Below, one piece after another: positions 39,947 to 47,905 of a stretch of DNA of 64,000 bases (its first letter is position 1; each line of letters begins with the position of its first letter). The notes under the pieces are model-generated. The model had not been told where the DNA came from. It saw nothing but the letters and a program-made list of their open reading frames with translations, and searched no databases. The stretch lies in the NCBI RefSeq assembly GCF_029760895.1, contig NZ_CP121679.1, positions 1,612,001 through 1,676,000 of the forward strand, written 5' to 3'. The DNA comes from Ancylobacter sp. WKF20. Lineage in GTDB: Bacteria > Pseudomonadota > Alphaproteobacteria > Rhizobiales > Xanthobacteraceae. A program made the translations under genes and the position numbers.

Positions 39947-40669
39947 TCAGAAGGCGGCGGCGCTGTCCGCGTCATCGTCCACGGCGCCGACTTCATCGTC
40001 TTCGGCGTCCTCCGTGGTCTCGTCCTTGAAGGCACTCTCGTCGTGGGCGTAGCCGTCCTCCTCGCCGAAGCCGTAGCTCGACGCGGTGCGGGAACCCTGA
40101 GAGACCAGCTCGATAATCTGCGCGCCGTTCAGGCGCAGCTTGAGGCCCGCGAGGCCCGAGCCGGGGATGAAGTAGTCGCTGGCCTCGAAGGCCACCTTGC
40201 CCTCGGTGCCGCCCCAAATGGCCGGAACCTTCAGCATCGGGTGACCCTTGGCGTCGAAGATGTCCGGCTTGGCCGTCCACTTCTTGCCCTTACGGGGACC
40301 CTGCTTCACGACACCGCTCGCCGGCATCGAGAACTTGAACTCGATTTCACCCGTGGGCTCTTCGGTCTCGTTGTCGTAGACGGTCTTGAACAGGTCGTTG
40401 ACGGTGACGGCCTTCAGCTTCTTGCGCTGGCCCACGTCGAGCTTCTTGAACCCCTCTTCGGCGGCCTTGATAGCGGCGTCGTGGTGCGGCTTCAGCTTCG
40501 CGATGAACGCCTTCACGGCCGGGTCATCGGCCCGATAGACCACCGTGACGGAATACTCACCGTCCGGCTTGGGGAACTTCTCGTTTCCGAAGTCCGGCTC
40601 GCTCAGCTTGGGGAACTTGAACACACCACGGGGAGCGGTGAACTTCGGGTACTTCTTCTTTTCTGCCAT
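39947..40669 (-). CDS. Single-stranded DNA-binding protein (T7 gp2.5-like)
   Basis: 240 aa (T7: 232). OB-fold protein coordinating leading and lagging strands. Motifs include [40 protein letters not shown] and the long acidic tail ending [10 protein letters not shown]; the terminal Phe after an acidic stretch is the gp2.5 signature that contacts polymerase and helicase. It ends 2 bp before endonuclease I. Confidence 0.92.
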   Translation of the reverse strand: MAEKKKYPKFTAPRGVFKFPKLSEPDFGNEKFPKPDGEYSVTVVYRADDPAVKAFIAKLKPHHDAAIKAAEEGFKKLDVGQRKKLKAVTVNDLFKTVYDNETEEPTGEIEFKFSMPASGVVKQGPRKGKKWTAKPDIFDAKGHPMLKVPAIWGGTEGKVAFEASDYFIPGSGLAGLKLRLNGAQIIELVSQGSRTASSYGFGEEDGYAHDESAFKDETTEDAEDDEVGAVDDDADSAAAF

Positions 40670-40675
40670 ATGCTC

Positions 40676-40852
40676 TCAGTTGGCTACCGAGGCGCGGGCG
40701 TGCGCCACCAGTGCCTTAACGCGCTGGCCCCGGTGGAAACGCTCCAGCGCGGCTACGTCGTGGCCTTCTTCGCGAAGGGCGAGGATGTCGGCGGTGCGGG
40801 CGCGACGGCCCTGCGACCACGCCTCAATGGCGCGGCCCAAAGCGGTTTCCAT
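40676..40852 (-). CDS. Small hypothetical early protein
   Basis: 58 aa from ATG 40852 with GAGG five bases upstream: METALGRAIEAWSQGRRART, DILALREEGHDVAALERFHR, then KALVAHARASVAN. Two or three helices, basic. First gene after phage promoter P4 (34 bp), 6 bp before SSB. Confidence 0.6.
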   Translation of the reverse strand: METALGRAIEAWSQGRRARTADILALREEGHDVAALERFHRGQRVKALVAHARASVAN

Positions 40853-40885
40853 GGGGAACCTCAGCGATGTGAATGAATGGGAATT

Positions 40886-40905
40886 GCGATAGTGGGGGGT
40901 TAGCC
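40886..40905 (-). promoter_or_regulatory. Predicted phage RNA polymerase promoter P4
   Basis: Minus strand GGCTAACCCCCCACTATCGC, identical to P3 over 20 bases. It would drive the SSB-endonuclease-lysozyme group. Confidence 0.8.
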
Positions 40906-40919
40906 CCGGACCTGCCGGC

Positions 40920-41195
40920 TCAGCCGCGCGGGACCTCGTTCGCGAGGTAGGCAGCGATGGCCGCGAAGGCCGGCGTGCGATTGCCCTCGGTCGAGGACAT
41001 CAGGTTCTTGGTGGCCGTGAAGAGTTCCTGCGGCGGGACGCCAGCCCACTCGGCCACGAGGATGAAGAGTGCGGTTGCGGTGTGAACCTGAGCGCCGGGC
41101 TCGTGCGTCTGGAGCCGGTCCACGAGGTCCATGACGAGGTGCTGGACGACAGCGGCGTCCGCGTTGTTGATCCGGTCGGGATCAACGCGCCCCAT
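40920..41195 (-). CDS. Hypothetical early protein
   Basis: 91 aa from ATG 41195, chosen because GGGAGG lies 7 nt upstream. Helical: NNADAAVVQHLVMDLVDRLQ, TATALFILVAEWAGVPPQEL, and PAFAAIAAYLANEVPRG. Not recognised. Overlaps the upstream small gene by 14 bp. Confidence 0.6.
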   Translation of the reverse strand: MGRVDPDRINNADAAVVQHLVMDLVDRLQTHEPGAQVHTATALFILVAEWAGVPPQELFTATKNLMSSTEGNRTPAFAAIAAYLANEVPRG

Positions 41196-41337
41196 GCTTG
41201 GCCTCCCAAGCGCCCACCACGAGGCGGCGCAGCTTGTTCTTTTCAGGACGCGAGAGGGTAGTGCGGTCAAAGGTCTTGCCGTCCACGGTGATGCTGTCGT
41301 GGGCGGCGCCGAGGCGGATGGTGATGCCGAGGGACAT
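41182..41337 (-). CDS. Small hypothetical early protein
   Basis: 51 aa from ATG 41337: SLGITIRLGAAHDSITVDGK, TFDRTTLSRPEKNKLRRLVV, GAWEAKHGAR. Basic C-terminal helix. Function unknown; overlaps the next gene. Confidence 0.5.
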   Translation of the reverse strand: MSLGITIRLGAAHDSITVDGKTFDRTTLSRPEKNKLRRLVVGAWEAKHGAR

Positions 41338-41397
41338 TGATGCGGGACTCCTAAAATGCGAAACCCCACGCCGTCGTTGAACGGTATGGGGTTCCTG

Positions 41398-41607
41398 ATG
41401 ATCTCTAAACACGAGGGAGTTCGCCGCTTGGCCTATGTTGCAGGCTTCGCGGTGTGGGGTTTCCTTTTGGTTTGCGCGATTGGCGCGCGCGAAAAGGATC
41501 AGCACGGATTGTTATTCGCCTCGTTTGCCCTCGGGTTTGGGGCATGGCTGACTGTCCACGCCGTCACTTGGGTGATTGACGGGTTCAGGAAGAAGCCGGA
41601 AGCGTAA
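41398..41607 (+). CDS. Plus-strand two-TM membrane protein
   Basis: 69 aa from ATG 41398, chosen because GGGG lies 6 nt upstream. Helices LAYVAGFAVWGFLLVCAIGA and LLFASFALGFGAWLTVHAVT, ending DGFRKKPEA. It is read opposite to the early genes, so it is probably expressed in the lysogen. Phage promoter P5 begins 2 bp after its stop and would transcribe its antisense during infection. Confidence 0.5.
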   Translation: MISKHEGVRRLAYVAGFAVWGFLLVCAIGAREKDQHGLLFASFALGFGAWLTVHAVTWVIDGFRKKPEA

Positions 41608-41609
41608 TA

Positions 41610-41629
41610 ACGATAGTGGGGGGTTAGCC
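41610..41629 (-). promoter_or_regulatory. Predicted phage RNA polymerase promoter P5
   Basis: Minus strand GGCTAACCCCCCACTATCGT, right after the antirepressor stop. It would drive the 41337-40920 early genes. Confidence 0.8.
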
Positions 41630-41630
41630 C

Positions 41631-42458
41631 TCAGGCGGCACGGCAATTGATCGGGGAAGAGACCGCCTTCTCCTTCAGCCAAGCAATGCCGCGCGGAGTC
41701 CAAAGGAGCTGAAACGTGACGTGTCCGGCGAACTCGCGGGTGCCTGTAATGCCGCGACCGGCGCGCACGAAGGCCGGGGTGAAGCGCAGGCCAGAAGCGC
41801 GCTTGCCGTTTTCCCGACCATGGATGCGCTTGATGTGGCCGGACGCCTCCAACTTGTCGTGCAGAAGCTTTGCCGACCACCCGAGCTGCGCGGCGGCCTC
41901 GGTTGAAGTCACGCACCCCTCAGCCTTCACGTAGGTGTCGAAGAAGTCGACCTTAGGGGCCGCCTCCACCAACTTCTCGGCCGCAGCCGAGGCAAGCGCC
42001 GCCTGCGCCTCGGCCAGTTTCTTGTGCTCAATCGCCAGCTTCTCAGCCGCCTCGCGTCCCTCGAACTGTTCCGCCCAAGCGCGCGCAGCGATAGCTGGAT
42101 TGGTGAAGTCGGGGAGCGTGGGCTTGGCCGGGGCGAGTTCTCCACGGCGCCATGCGGTGAAGACGCGGATAACCTCGGCTCGAACCTGCTTTGCCCGTTC
42201 GGTGCGGGACAGGAGACACACGAGCAAAGCCTGTTCCTCATTGAGGTAGTAGGCGATAGAGGGGCGCCCCCGGCCTAGAGGATCGGCTGATTTAGCGGAC
42301 ACCGCCCGCAAAACTCCGAATGTCTCAAGTTCCGCCCGGTGTGGCGCTATCAGGTCTTTCCGAATGTCCCGAGGCCGGGCCATCCCGAGCTTCTCAGCAA
42401 GGTCCGTGTCCAGAACGCGGGGCTCGTTGTCGATGTTAGCGATGGTCAGGGCGTTCAT
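41631..42458 (-). CDS. Phage antirepressor (N-terminal Rha/BRO-like, C-terminal KilAC)
   Basis: 275 aa. Residues 1-110 resemble the N-terminal DNA-binding domains of phage antirepressors (EPRVLDTDLAEKLGMARPRD; YYLNEEQALLVCLLSRTERA; VRAEVIRVFTAWRRGE). A coiled linker (IEHKKLAEAQAALASAAAEK) leads to a KilAC/ANT C-terminus: STEAAAQLGWSAKLLHDKLE, GLRFTPAFVRAGRGITGTRE and a final wing. Such proteins counter prophage repressors. Its promoter carries an operator copy, so it is probably silenced in the lysogen. Confidence 0.85.
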   Translation of the reverse strand: MNALTIANIDNEPRVLDTDLAEKLGMARPRDIRKDLIAPHRAELETFGVLRAVSAKSADPLGRGRPSIAYYLNEEQALLVCLLSRTERAKQVRAEVIRVFTAWRRGELAPAKPTLPDFTNPAIAARAWAEQFEGREAAEKLAIEHKKLAEAQAALASAAAEKLVEAAPKVDFFDTYVKAEGCVTSTEAAAQLGWSAKLLHDKLEASGHIKRIHGRENGKRASGLRFTPAFVRAGRGITGTREFAGHVTFQLLWTPRGIAWLKEKAVSSPINCRAA

Positions 42459-42495
42459 CTGTCAGTCTCTCTACTCAGGTGTCGAAGATGCTGTT

Positions 42496-42524
42496 TCGTC
42501 CCGTTTTCGGGACGTTCTAGGCAA
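42496..42524 (-). promoter_or_regulatory. Antirepressor promoter with operator O4
   Basis: Minus strand: -35 TTGCCT (42524-42519), 17-bp spacer, -10 GGACGA (42501-42496), with GTCCC-GTTTTC-GGGAC (42498-42513) inside. The -35 lies at the RNA polymerase gene stop. It precedes ATG 42458 by about 38 bp. Confidence 0.65.
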
Positions 42525-45102
42525 AGAAAAACCGACTCTCGCGGATGACCGAGAGGTCGAGGTCGCCCATGGGAGGCAGCGGCGGGAGCTTACCGCCATC
42601 GGGGAGTTGCTCCTCCAGCTCGCTCTTGAGCCGCTGGAGCACGTTCGGCGTGTACATGGCGATGAACTCCTCTCTGAGCAGATGAGCCATGACGGCAGCG
42701 TTCCCGGCGTGCGTGCCGTAGCTGTCGTGGATCAGGGAGTAGGACCGGATGCCCGCCTCAAGGCACCGAACAACGGTCCCCTGCATGTGCGCGGCGTCCA
42801 GCGAATGGACGAAGTTCGGGGCGATGGCAGAGGCCATGCGCCGGGTGTCGATGTCTTCCTTCTCGGCGCGGACCTGGAGCCGCAGCCGGACCTCTTGAAA
42901 GGTCAGCTCCAGCCGCTTTCCACTGAACTGCCGGTAGTCCTGCTGAGCGACGAGGCCGGCCGGCGTAGTCCACCGAACCGGGAGCCCCTGCTTGGCGACC
43001 ACGGTTGCGGCTCCCTGAAGCCAGTCCATGGCGTGGCGAGCGGCGACGACAACCTGACCCACTGCGTCCCAAGTGAGTCGAGCCATGTAAGAAGCGGCCG
43101 GCCACCCATCAGCCTCTTTGGCTCCCCACGGGAAGGCAGAGGGGTTCGCCTCGAACATCGGCTTCACCGTGTCCTCATAAATCTGCTCGGTGAAGCCAAA
43201 CAGTTTGGCTCCATAGGGGAGGGTCATGACGGGACGCTTCGTGACCTTGCGATTGATGAGCCCGACCCACCCCCGCGCGCTCTCCAGCCGGTCAATCTCA
43301 GCCCTTGCCACCTTCGCCTCCTTCTCGTCGAGGGAGTCTGCCTTGGCGCGTAGCTCCGGGCTGATTTCATCCGCCGCATCCTTGAGGACCTGCTGAGAAA
43401 CGATATCCGCAACCTGCTGGTAGATGTCGTTCGGGGCGTTGCCCGGCACGAGGTTCACGGCCTTGCCGCCGATGGGGTCGCGCAGCATGGCCGAGAAGTT
43501 CTGGAGGCCGTTGCACGTCCCGTCCATCTGGACCGGGAGCGCGCTTTCGTAGTCGTAGCCCTCCTCACAGAACCCCTTCCACTCGAAGCAGAACGCGAGC
43601 GCCTGCCAAGGCTTCTCCGCGTCCGCCCAAAAGCGGTTCGCGAAGGGGTCTTCAGCGGACGCGAGGATGGCCGATTGGTTCGCGTAGACCCAATCAATGC
43701 GCTCCTCCATGGACTTCTTATCGACGCCCCAAAGGCCGGCGCCGTGGACCGCCAGCCAGCCGGCGCCCTGCGCATCCGCAATGGGAACCGTGTTTGCAAA
43801 GAAGAGGAGGCCACGAGAACGGTCGTCGCCCTGCGGATTGAGGTAGAGCGGCACAGCGTAGGCGCGCCCCCGGAAGTCGAGCTGGTAGGGGAAATATATG
43901 GCTTCCTCACCAGCAAACTCGCGCGCGGTCTGCGTCAGCTTGGAAAGGGCAATTCGCTTACCCACCACGCGCTTGTTCTGGCCCTTCACACGCGCAACCT
44001 CGCGCTTCCACGCTCTCATGCGGGCCTGTTGATCCTCCGACATGTCTTCCCAAGCCATAGTTTCGGGAACGTCATGGGGGCGCTCGGGCTCGGGCTCGTT
44101 ACGCGGGGAAGGGAGTCCAGCGATGCCTGAACCGACTGCGTAGAGCTTTTCCATCACATCGAGAACGCGAGTGTTGATTGCCCAAGCGGTGTCCTGCATG
44201 GCGTTCACGGCCTGATAGACGGTCGGCATAGGGATTTCTGCCAGCTCCTCCAGATAGGCCCGGTTCCCGGTCTTGATCAGATGGAGGCGGCGAACACGGC
44301 CCGACCAATAGCCGCCCTCGGTGGGAGAGGTCCAAGGGCGCGGCGGGATGATCGTGGGTAGGTAGACGGGGAGCAGCGCCTCACAACGCTCATTCTCTTT
44401 CCGCACCCAATCGGCTGTTTCAGCGACAGGGACGATGAACTCACCCTGCATTGCGCGAGCACCGACGCTCACGCTTTCCCGTGCCACAAGGCCAGTAGCG
44501 CCGATCATCAGCTCAATGAGCTTCACCCCGAGTGTGATTCGCTTGTCCCGGCCCCAATCCTCCCAAGGCTGCCCCAGCTTGCGCTGGTAGTGCAGCATGA
44601 CGCGGCGGCGGTACTTGGGATTGTCGCTGGCCTCTACGACCTTTCGTCGCGTCCAATGATACAGGCCGGGCGTGCCTTCCTTCATGAAACGGAAGCGCAT
44701 CTCGTCTTCAATCAGAATGCCCACTTCATAGGCAAGTGTCTGGAGACGCGGGCGGGAACTCAGATTATCCAAGACGACCCGGAGGGTAAGAAACGCTGCC
44801 AACTCGGGTTCAACCGAAGCGAGGCAATCTGCCGCAGCGTGGAGCCGGCCGGCTGCCCCAGTGAATGCCGCCTCCATGAACGACTCGATGGCGGACACCA
44901 TTTTACCAGCCCCAGCGTTGAGCACTCGACGCACAGAGTTCGTTTCGGTCTGCCGGCCCTCAGCCTCAGCGGCGCGGACATTTTCCCAGAACCGCTCGAC
45001 ACCTAGTGAGCGCATCCGCTCCTCAAGGGCGAGTTGCCGGGGCATGTCGGGGTGGACCTCAGGACGCGCGAAAGCGGCCGGCGAAGCGTCGGTGTGGGGC
45101 AT
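42517..45102 (-). CDS. Single-subunit DNA-dependent RNA polymerase (T7 gp1-like)
   Basis: 861 aa (T7: 883). It transcribes phage genes from its own promoters. Catalytic residues correspond to T7: Asp527 in MDGTCNGLQNFSAMLRD, Lys622 and Tyr630 in KVTKRPVMTLPYGAKLFGF, Asp793 in LIHDSYGT. The promoter-specificity loop should lie at about 735-760, before IAPNFVHSLDAAHM. The C-terminus RFFFA matches the FAFA foot of T7. Promoter P6 lies 19-38 bp upstream, so the polymerase can amplify its own synthesis, while a host promoter with operator O6 lies further up. The first 300 residues are the variable N-terminal domain. Confidence 0.97.
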   Translation of the reverse strand: MPHTDASPAAFARPEVHPDMPRQLALEERMRSLGVERFWENVRAAEAEGRQTETNSVRRVLNAGAGKMVSAIESFMEAAFTGAAGRLHAAADCLASVEPELAAFLTLRVVLDNLSSRPRLQTLAYEVGILIEDEMRFRFMKEGTPGLYHWTRRKVVEASDNPKYRRRVMLHYQRKLGQPWEDWGRDKRITLGVKLIELMIGATGLVARESVSVGARAMQGEFIVPVAETADWVRKENERCEALLPVYLPTIIPPRPWTSPTEGGYWSGRVRRLHLIKTGNRAYLEELAEIPMPTVYQAVNAMQDTAWAINTRVLDVMEKLYAVGSGIAGLPSPRNEPEPERPHDVPETMAWEDMSEDQQARMRAWKREVARVKGQNKRVVGKRIALSKLTQTAREFAGEEAIYFPYQLDFRGRAYAVPLYLNPQGDDRSRGLLFFANTVPIADAQGAGWLAVHGAGLWGVDKKSMEERIDWVYANQSAILASAEDPFANRFWADAEKPWQALAFCFEWKGFCEEGYDYESALPVQMDGTCNGLQNFSAMLRDPIGGKAVNLVPGNAPNDIYQQVADIVSQQVLKDAADEISPELRAKADSLDEKEAKVARAEIDRLESARGWVGLINRKVTKRPVMTLPYGAKLFGFTEQIYEDTVKPMFEANPSAFPWGAKEADGWPAASYMARLTWDAVGQVVVAARHAMDWLQGAATVVAKQGLPVRWTTPAGLVAQQDYRQFSGKRLELTFQEVRLRLQVRAEKEDIDTRRMASAIAPNFVHSLDAAHMQGTVVRCLEAGIRSYSLIHDSYGTHAGNAAVMAHLLREEFIAMYTPNVLQRLKSELEEQLPDGGKLPPLPPMGDLDLSVIRESRFFFA

Positions 45103-45109
45103 CTGAACA

Positions 45110-45125
45110 ATCCCGATTTAACGAT
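45110..45125. promoter_or_regulatory. Operator half-site O5 overlapping P6
   Basis: ATCCCGATTTAACGAT: the left arm matches the operators, the right arm is degenerate and runs into phage promoter P6. On the minus strand AATCGGGA also serves near the ribosome site of the RNA polymerase gene. Confidence 0.4.
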
Positions 45126-45140
45126 AGTGGGGGGTTAGCC
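45121..45140 (-). promoter_or_regulatory. Predicted phage RNA polymerase promoter P6, upstream of its own gene
   Basis: Minus strand GGCTAACCCCCCACTATCGT, identical to P5. The predicted start is about 20 bp before the ATG of the polymerase gene. Confidence 0.8.
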
Positions 45141-45186
45141 CCGCCTCCGGGCACACGCTCGGGCACACGCTCCGAGGGCTTCATTT

Positions 45187-45215
45187 TCATCCCGATTTCA
45201 GGACATTGAAAACAA
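45187..45215 (-). promoter_or_regulatory. Host-type early promoter with operator O6
   Basis: Minus strand: -35 TTGTTT (45215-45210), 17-bp spacer, -10 GGATGA (45192-45187). ATCCCGATTTCAGGAC (45189-45204) fills the spacer. This is the most likely entry point of host RNA polymerase for the phage polymerase gene, and the repressor's main target. Confidence 0.65.
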
Positions 45216-45237
45216 AAGAAAACCCCGCATTGCGGGG
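45210..45237 (-). terminator. Terminator isolating the prophage from the host tRNA promoter
   Basis: Minus strand CCCCGC-AAT-GCGGGG followed by TTTTCTTTTG. Transcription that enters from the broken host tRNA-Leu would stop here, just before the phage early promoter. Its T-tract overlaps the -35 box of that promoter. Confidence 0.8.
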
Positions 45238-45290
45238 CGTTCGCCGGGGGCGAGACCTATTTCTTCCTGCTTGTGGGATGCTCAGAGGCG

Positions 45291-45302
45291 GGAACCTAAA
45301 TC
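45291..45302. other. attR core
   Basis: Exact copy of GGAACCTAAATC at 1096-1107. The phage arm on its left is CTCAGAGGCG, the reverse complement of the arm beside attL. Confidence 0.88.
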
Positions 45303-45332
45303 CAGCGCGTCTACCAGTTCCGCCACGCCCGC
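45291..45332 (-). pseudogene. 5' half of the host tRNA-Leu(UAG)
   Basis: Minus strand: acceptor GCGGGCG, D arm with GGTAGACGCG, 5' anticodon strand CTGGA and the loop TTTAGGT, then phage sequence. Together with 1053-1107 it rebuilds the complete tRNA. The host tRNA promoter remains on this side but now reads into the prophage terminator. Confidence 0.92.
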
Positions 45333-45525
45333 GGACACGCCGGACACCTCGTTCCCGCAATCTGCGGAGAGACCAAGGCGCGCGGACGCGTGCACCCGAA
45401 AAGATGCCGCCAGCCGGGTGCGGGCTTATAGCACGGCGATGCCGCAGCGCCAGCCCTAAAACCGCGCACGGTTGCGCGATCCCAAGCGCACACCTCGCCC
45501 GGCAATTTGCGAGCCCCGCGCGCCG

Positions 45526-47016
45526 TCATCCTACGGCGCCGAGGCGGGCAAACAGCCGGGCATAGACCGGGCGCAGCGCGTCGATCAGATCATCCGCCAC
45601 CAGCCCCGGCCCGGCCTCGCGCGCCGCCTCGCCATGCAGCCAGACGGCGGCGGCCGCCGCCTCGAAGGCCGGCATGCCCTGCGCCAGCAGCCCGCCGCAT
45701 ATCCCCGAGAGCACGTCCCCCGCCCCTGCCGTCGCCAGCCAGGGCGGAGCGTTCGAGGCGATGGCCGCCCGCCCATCGGGGCTGGCGACCACCGTGTCCG
45801 GCCCCTTCAGCACCAGCACGGCACCGAGCCGGGCGGCACCGGCGCGGGCCCGCTCCAGCTTGGAGGAGGCATCGAGCACGTCGGGGCACCCCGCGAACAG
45901 CCGCGCGAACTCGCCCTCATGCGGCGTGGCGATGGCGGCGGGCGCGTGGGCGATCTGCCGGGCGAGATCATCCGCCTTTCCGGCAAAGCTGGTGAGGAGA
46001 TCGGCATCGAGCACCAGCCGGCGCTCGGCGGCGACCGCCAGCAGAGCGCGCGTGCCCTCCCCCACCCCGGCGCCGGGCCCGATGACCAGCGTGCCGAGCC
46101 GGCGATCCTCCAGCAGCCGCGAAAAAACCTCCGGCCCGTCGACCGGCCGCACCATGATCGCCGAGAGGTTGGCCGCATGGATCGCCAGCGCCTCATGCGG
46201 GCAGGCGACCGTCACCAGCCCCGCCCCGGCCCGCAGCGCCGCGCGGGCGGCAAGGCGCGTCGCCCCGGTCGCCTGCGCCGGGCCGGACAGCGCGACGAGA
46301 TGGCCCCGCGTATATTTGTGCCCGGCGATACCCGGCACGGGAAAGCCCTCCGCCCACAGCTCGGGCTCATTGGCATAGGCGCGCGGGCGAATCGTCGCCA
46401 GGACCTCCGGCCGGATGCCGATATCTGCGATCTCCAGCGCCCCGGTGTGAACGCGGCCCGGCAGCAGCAAATGGCCGGGCTTGGCCCGGAAAAAGGTGAT
46501 GCTCGCCTGCGCCAGGATCGCCGCGCCGCGCACCGCGCCGCTCGCGCCGTCAATGCCGGAGGGCAGATCGACCGCCAGCAACGGCCGGCCGGCCGCGTTC
46601 ACCCGCTCCACCAGCGCCCGCGCCGGCCCGTCGAGATCGCGCGCCAGCCCGGCGCCGAACAGCGCGTCGATGATGAGGTCGGCGCCCTCAAGGGGCACGG
46701 TCGCCGCGTCTTCCACCGGCCCCGCCCAGCGCGCCGCCATGGCCGCCGCGTCGCCCCTCAGCGCCGCGACCTCGCCCAACAGCGCAAGGCGCACCTCGTA
46801 AAAGGCCGCGGCAAGGTGGCGCGCGGCGACGAAGCCGTCCCCGCCATTATTGCCGGGCCCACACAGCACCAGCACCCGGCTACCGGCCCGCGCGCGCCGC
46901 GCCGCGACACGGGCGACCTCCCGCCCGGCGGCCTCCATCAGGATGAGGCCGGGCGTGCCCGCCTCGATCGTCAGCGCATCGGCGCGCCCCATCTCGGTCG
47001 GTGTCAGCAATTCCAT
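45526..47016 (-). CDS. nnr: Bifunctional NAD(P)H-hydrate epimerase / ADP-dependent dehydratase
   Basis: 496 aa. Repairs hydrated NAD(P)H. The N-terminal YjeF_N half holds MEAAGREVARVAARRARAGS and VLCGPGNNGGDGFVAARHLA; the C-terminal ribokinase-like half holds GHKYTRGHLVALSGPAQATG, ATPHEGEFARLFAG and the ATP/ADP-site NAPPWLATAGAGDVLSGICG. Both halves look intact. Before integration it lay directly upstream of tRNA-Leu in the same direction. High-GC shadow frames cover the plus strand. Confidence 0.95.
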   Translation of the reverse strand: MELLTPTEMGRADALTIEAGTPGLILMEAAGREVARVAARRARAGSRVLVLCGPGNNGGDGFVAARHLAAAFYEVRLALLGEVAALRGDAAAMAARWAGPVEDAATVPLEGADLIIDALFGAGLARDLDGPARALVERVNAAGRPLLAVDLPSGIDGASGAVRGAAILAQASITFFRAKPGHLLLPGRVHTGALEIADIGIRPEVLATIRPRAYANEPELWAEGFPVPGIAGHKYTRGHLVALSGPAQATGATRLAARAALRAGAGLVTVACPHEALAIHAANLSAIMVRPVDGPEVFSRLLEDRRLGTLVIGPGAGVGEGTRALLAVAAERRLVLDADLLTSFAGKADDLARQIAHAPAAIATPHEGEFARLFAGCPDVLDASSKLERARAGAARLGAVLVLKGPDTVVASPDGRAAIASNAPPWLATAGAGDVLSGICGGLLAQGMPAFEAAAAAVWLHGEAAREAGPGLVADDLIDALRPVYARLFARLGAVG

Positions 47017-47774
<758 letters not shown>

Positions 47775-47804
47775 ACACACGCGTAATATGTGGGCGCCGA
47801 CAGC

Positions 47805-47833
47805 ACGCGCTGCATCGCAATGATGCAGCGCGT
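47805..47833. terminator. Hairpin between glnB and glnA
   Basis: 12-bp perfect stem ACGCGCTGCATC/GATGCAGCGCGT around GCAAT. No long T-run follows, so it may attenuate or stabilise the glnB message rather than terminate fully. Confidence 0.55.
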
Positions 47834-47905
47834 CTCGTTGTTGGCGCCACCGCTTGTGTCTCACCTGCCCGCGAATGAGCAGCATTCAAAAGAGGTTCGA
47901 AAAAG

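Larger units (their letters stand above)
1108..45302. mobile_element. T7-like temperate podovirus prophage, about 44.2 kb
   Basis: It is bounded by the duplicated tRNA core and carries an integrase at the left edge and a phage RNA polymerase at the right edge. The T7 order is recognisable from right to left: RNA polymerase, SSB, endonuclease I, lysozyme, primase-helicase, DNA polymerase, exonuclease, portal, scaffold, capsid, tail tubes, internal virion proteins, tail fibre, terminase. The lysogeny block lies between terminase and integrase. An IS3-family insertion in the tail tubular A gene probably makes it defective. Temperate T7-like phages that carry an integrase are known; this particular arrangement I do not recognise. 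Confidence 0.95.
45103..45525. other. Junction region: phage control sites, attR, host leader
   Basis: No protein gene. From left to right: O5/P6, a GC-rich leader, the early promoter with O6, the terminator, the phage attachment arm, attR with the tRNA 5' half, then about 190 bp of host DNA that must hold the tRNA-Leu promoter (a minus-strand TATAAG lies near 45425, without a clear -35). Confidence 0.7.

Noticed and set aside
45526..47016. Long plus-strand frame (45472-47076) opposite nnr
   Set aside because: Antisense shadow with Arg/Gln/Pro-rich composition. The minus-strand Nnr motifs are unambiguous.
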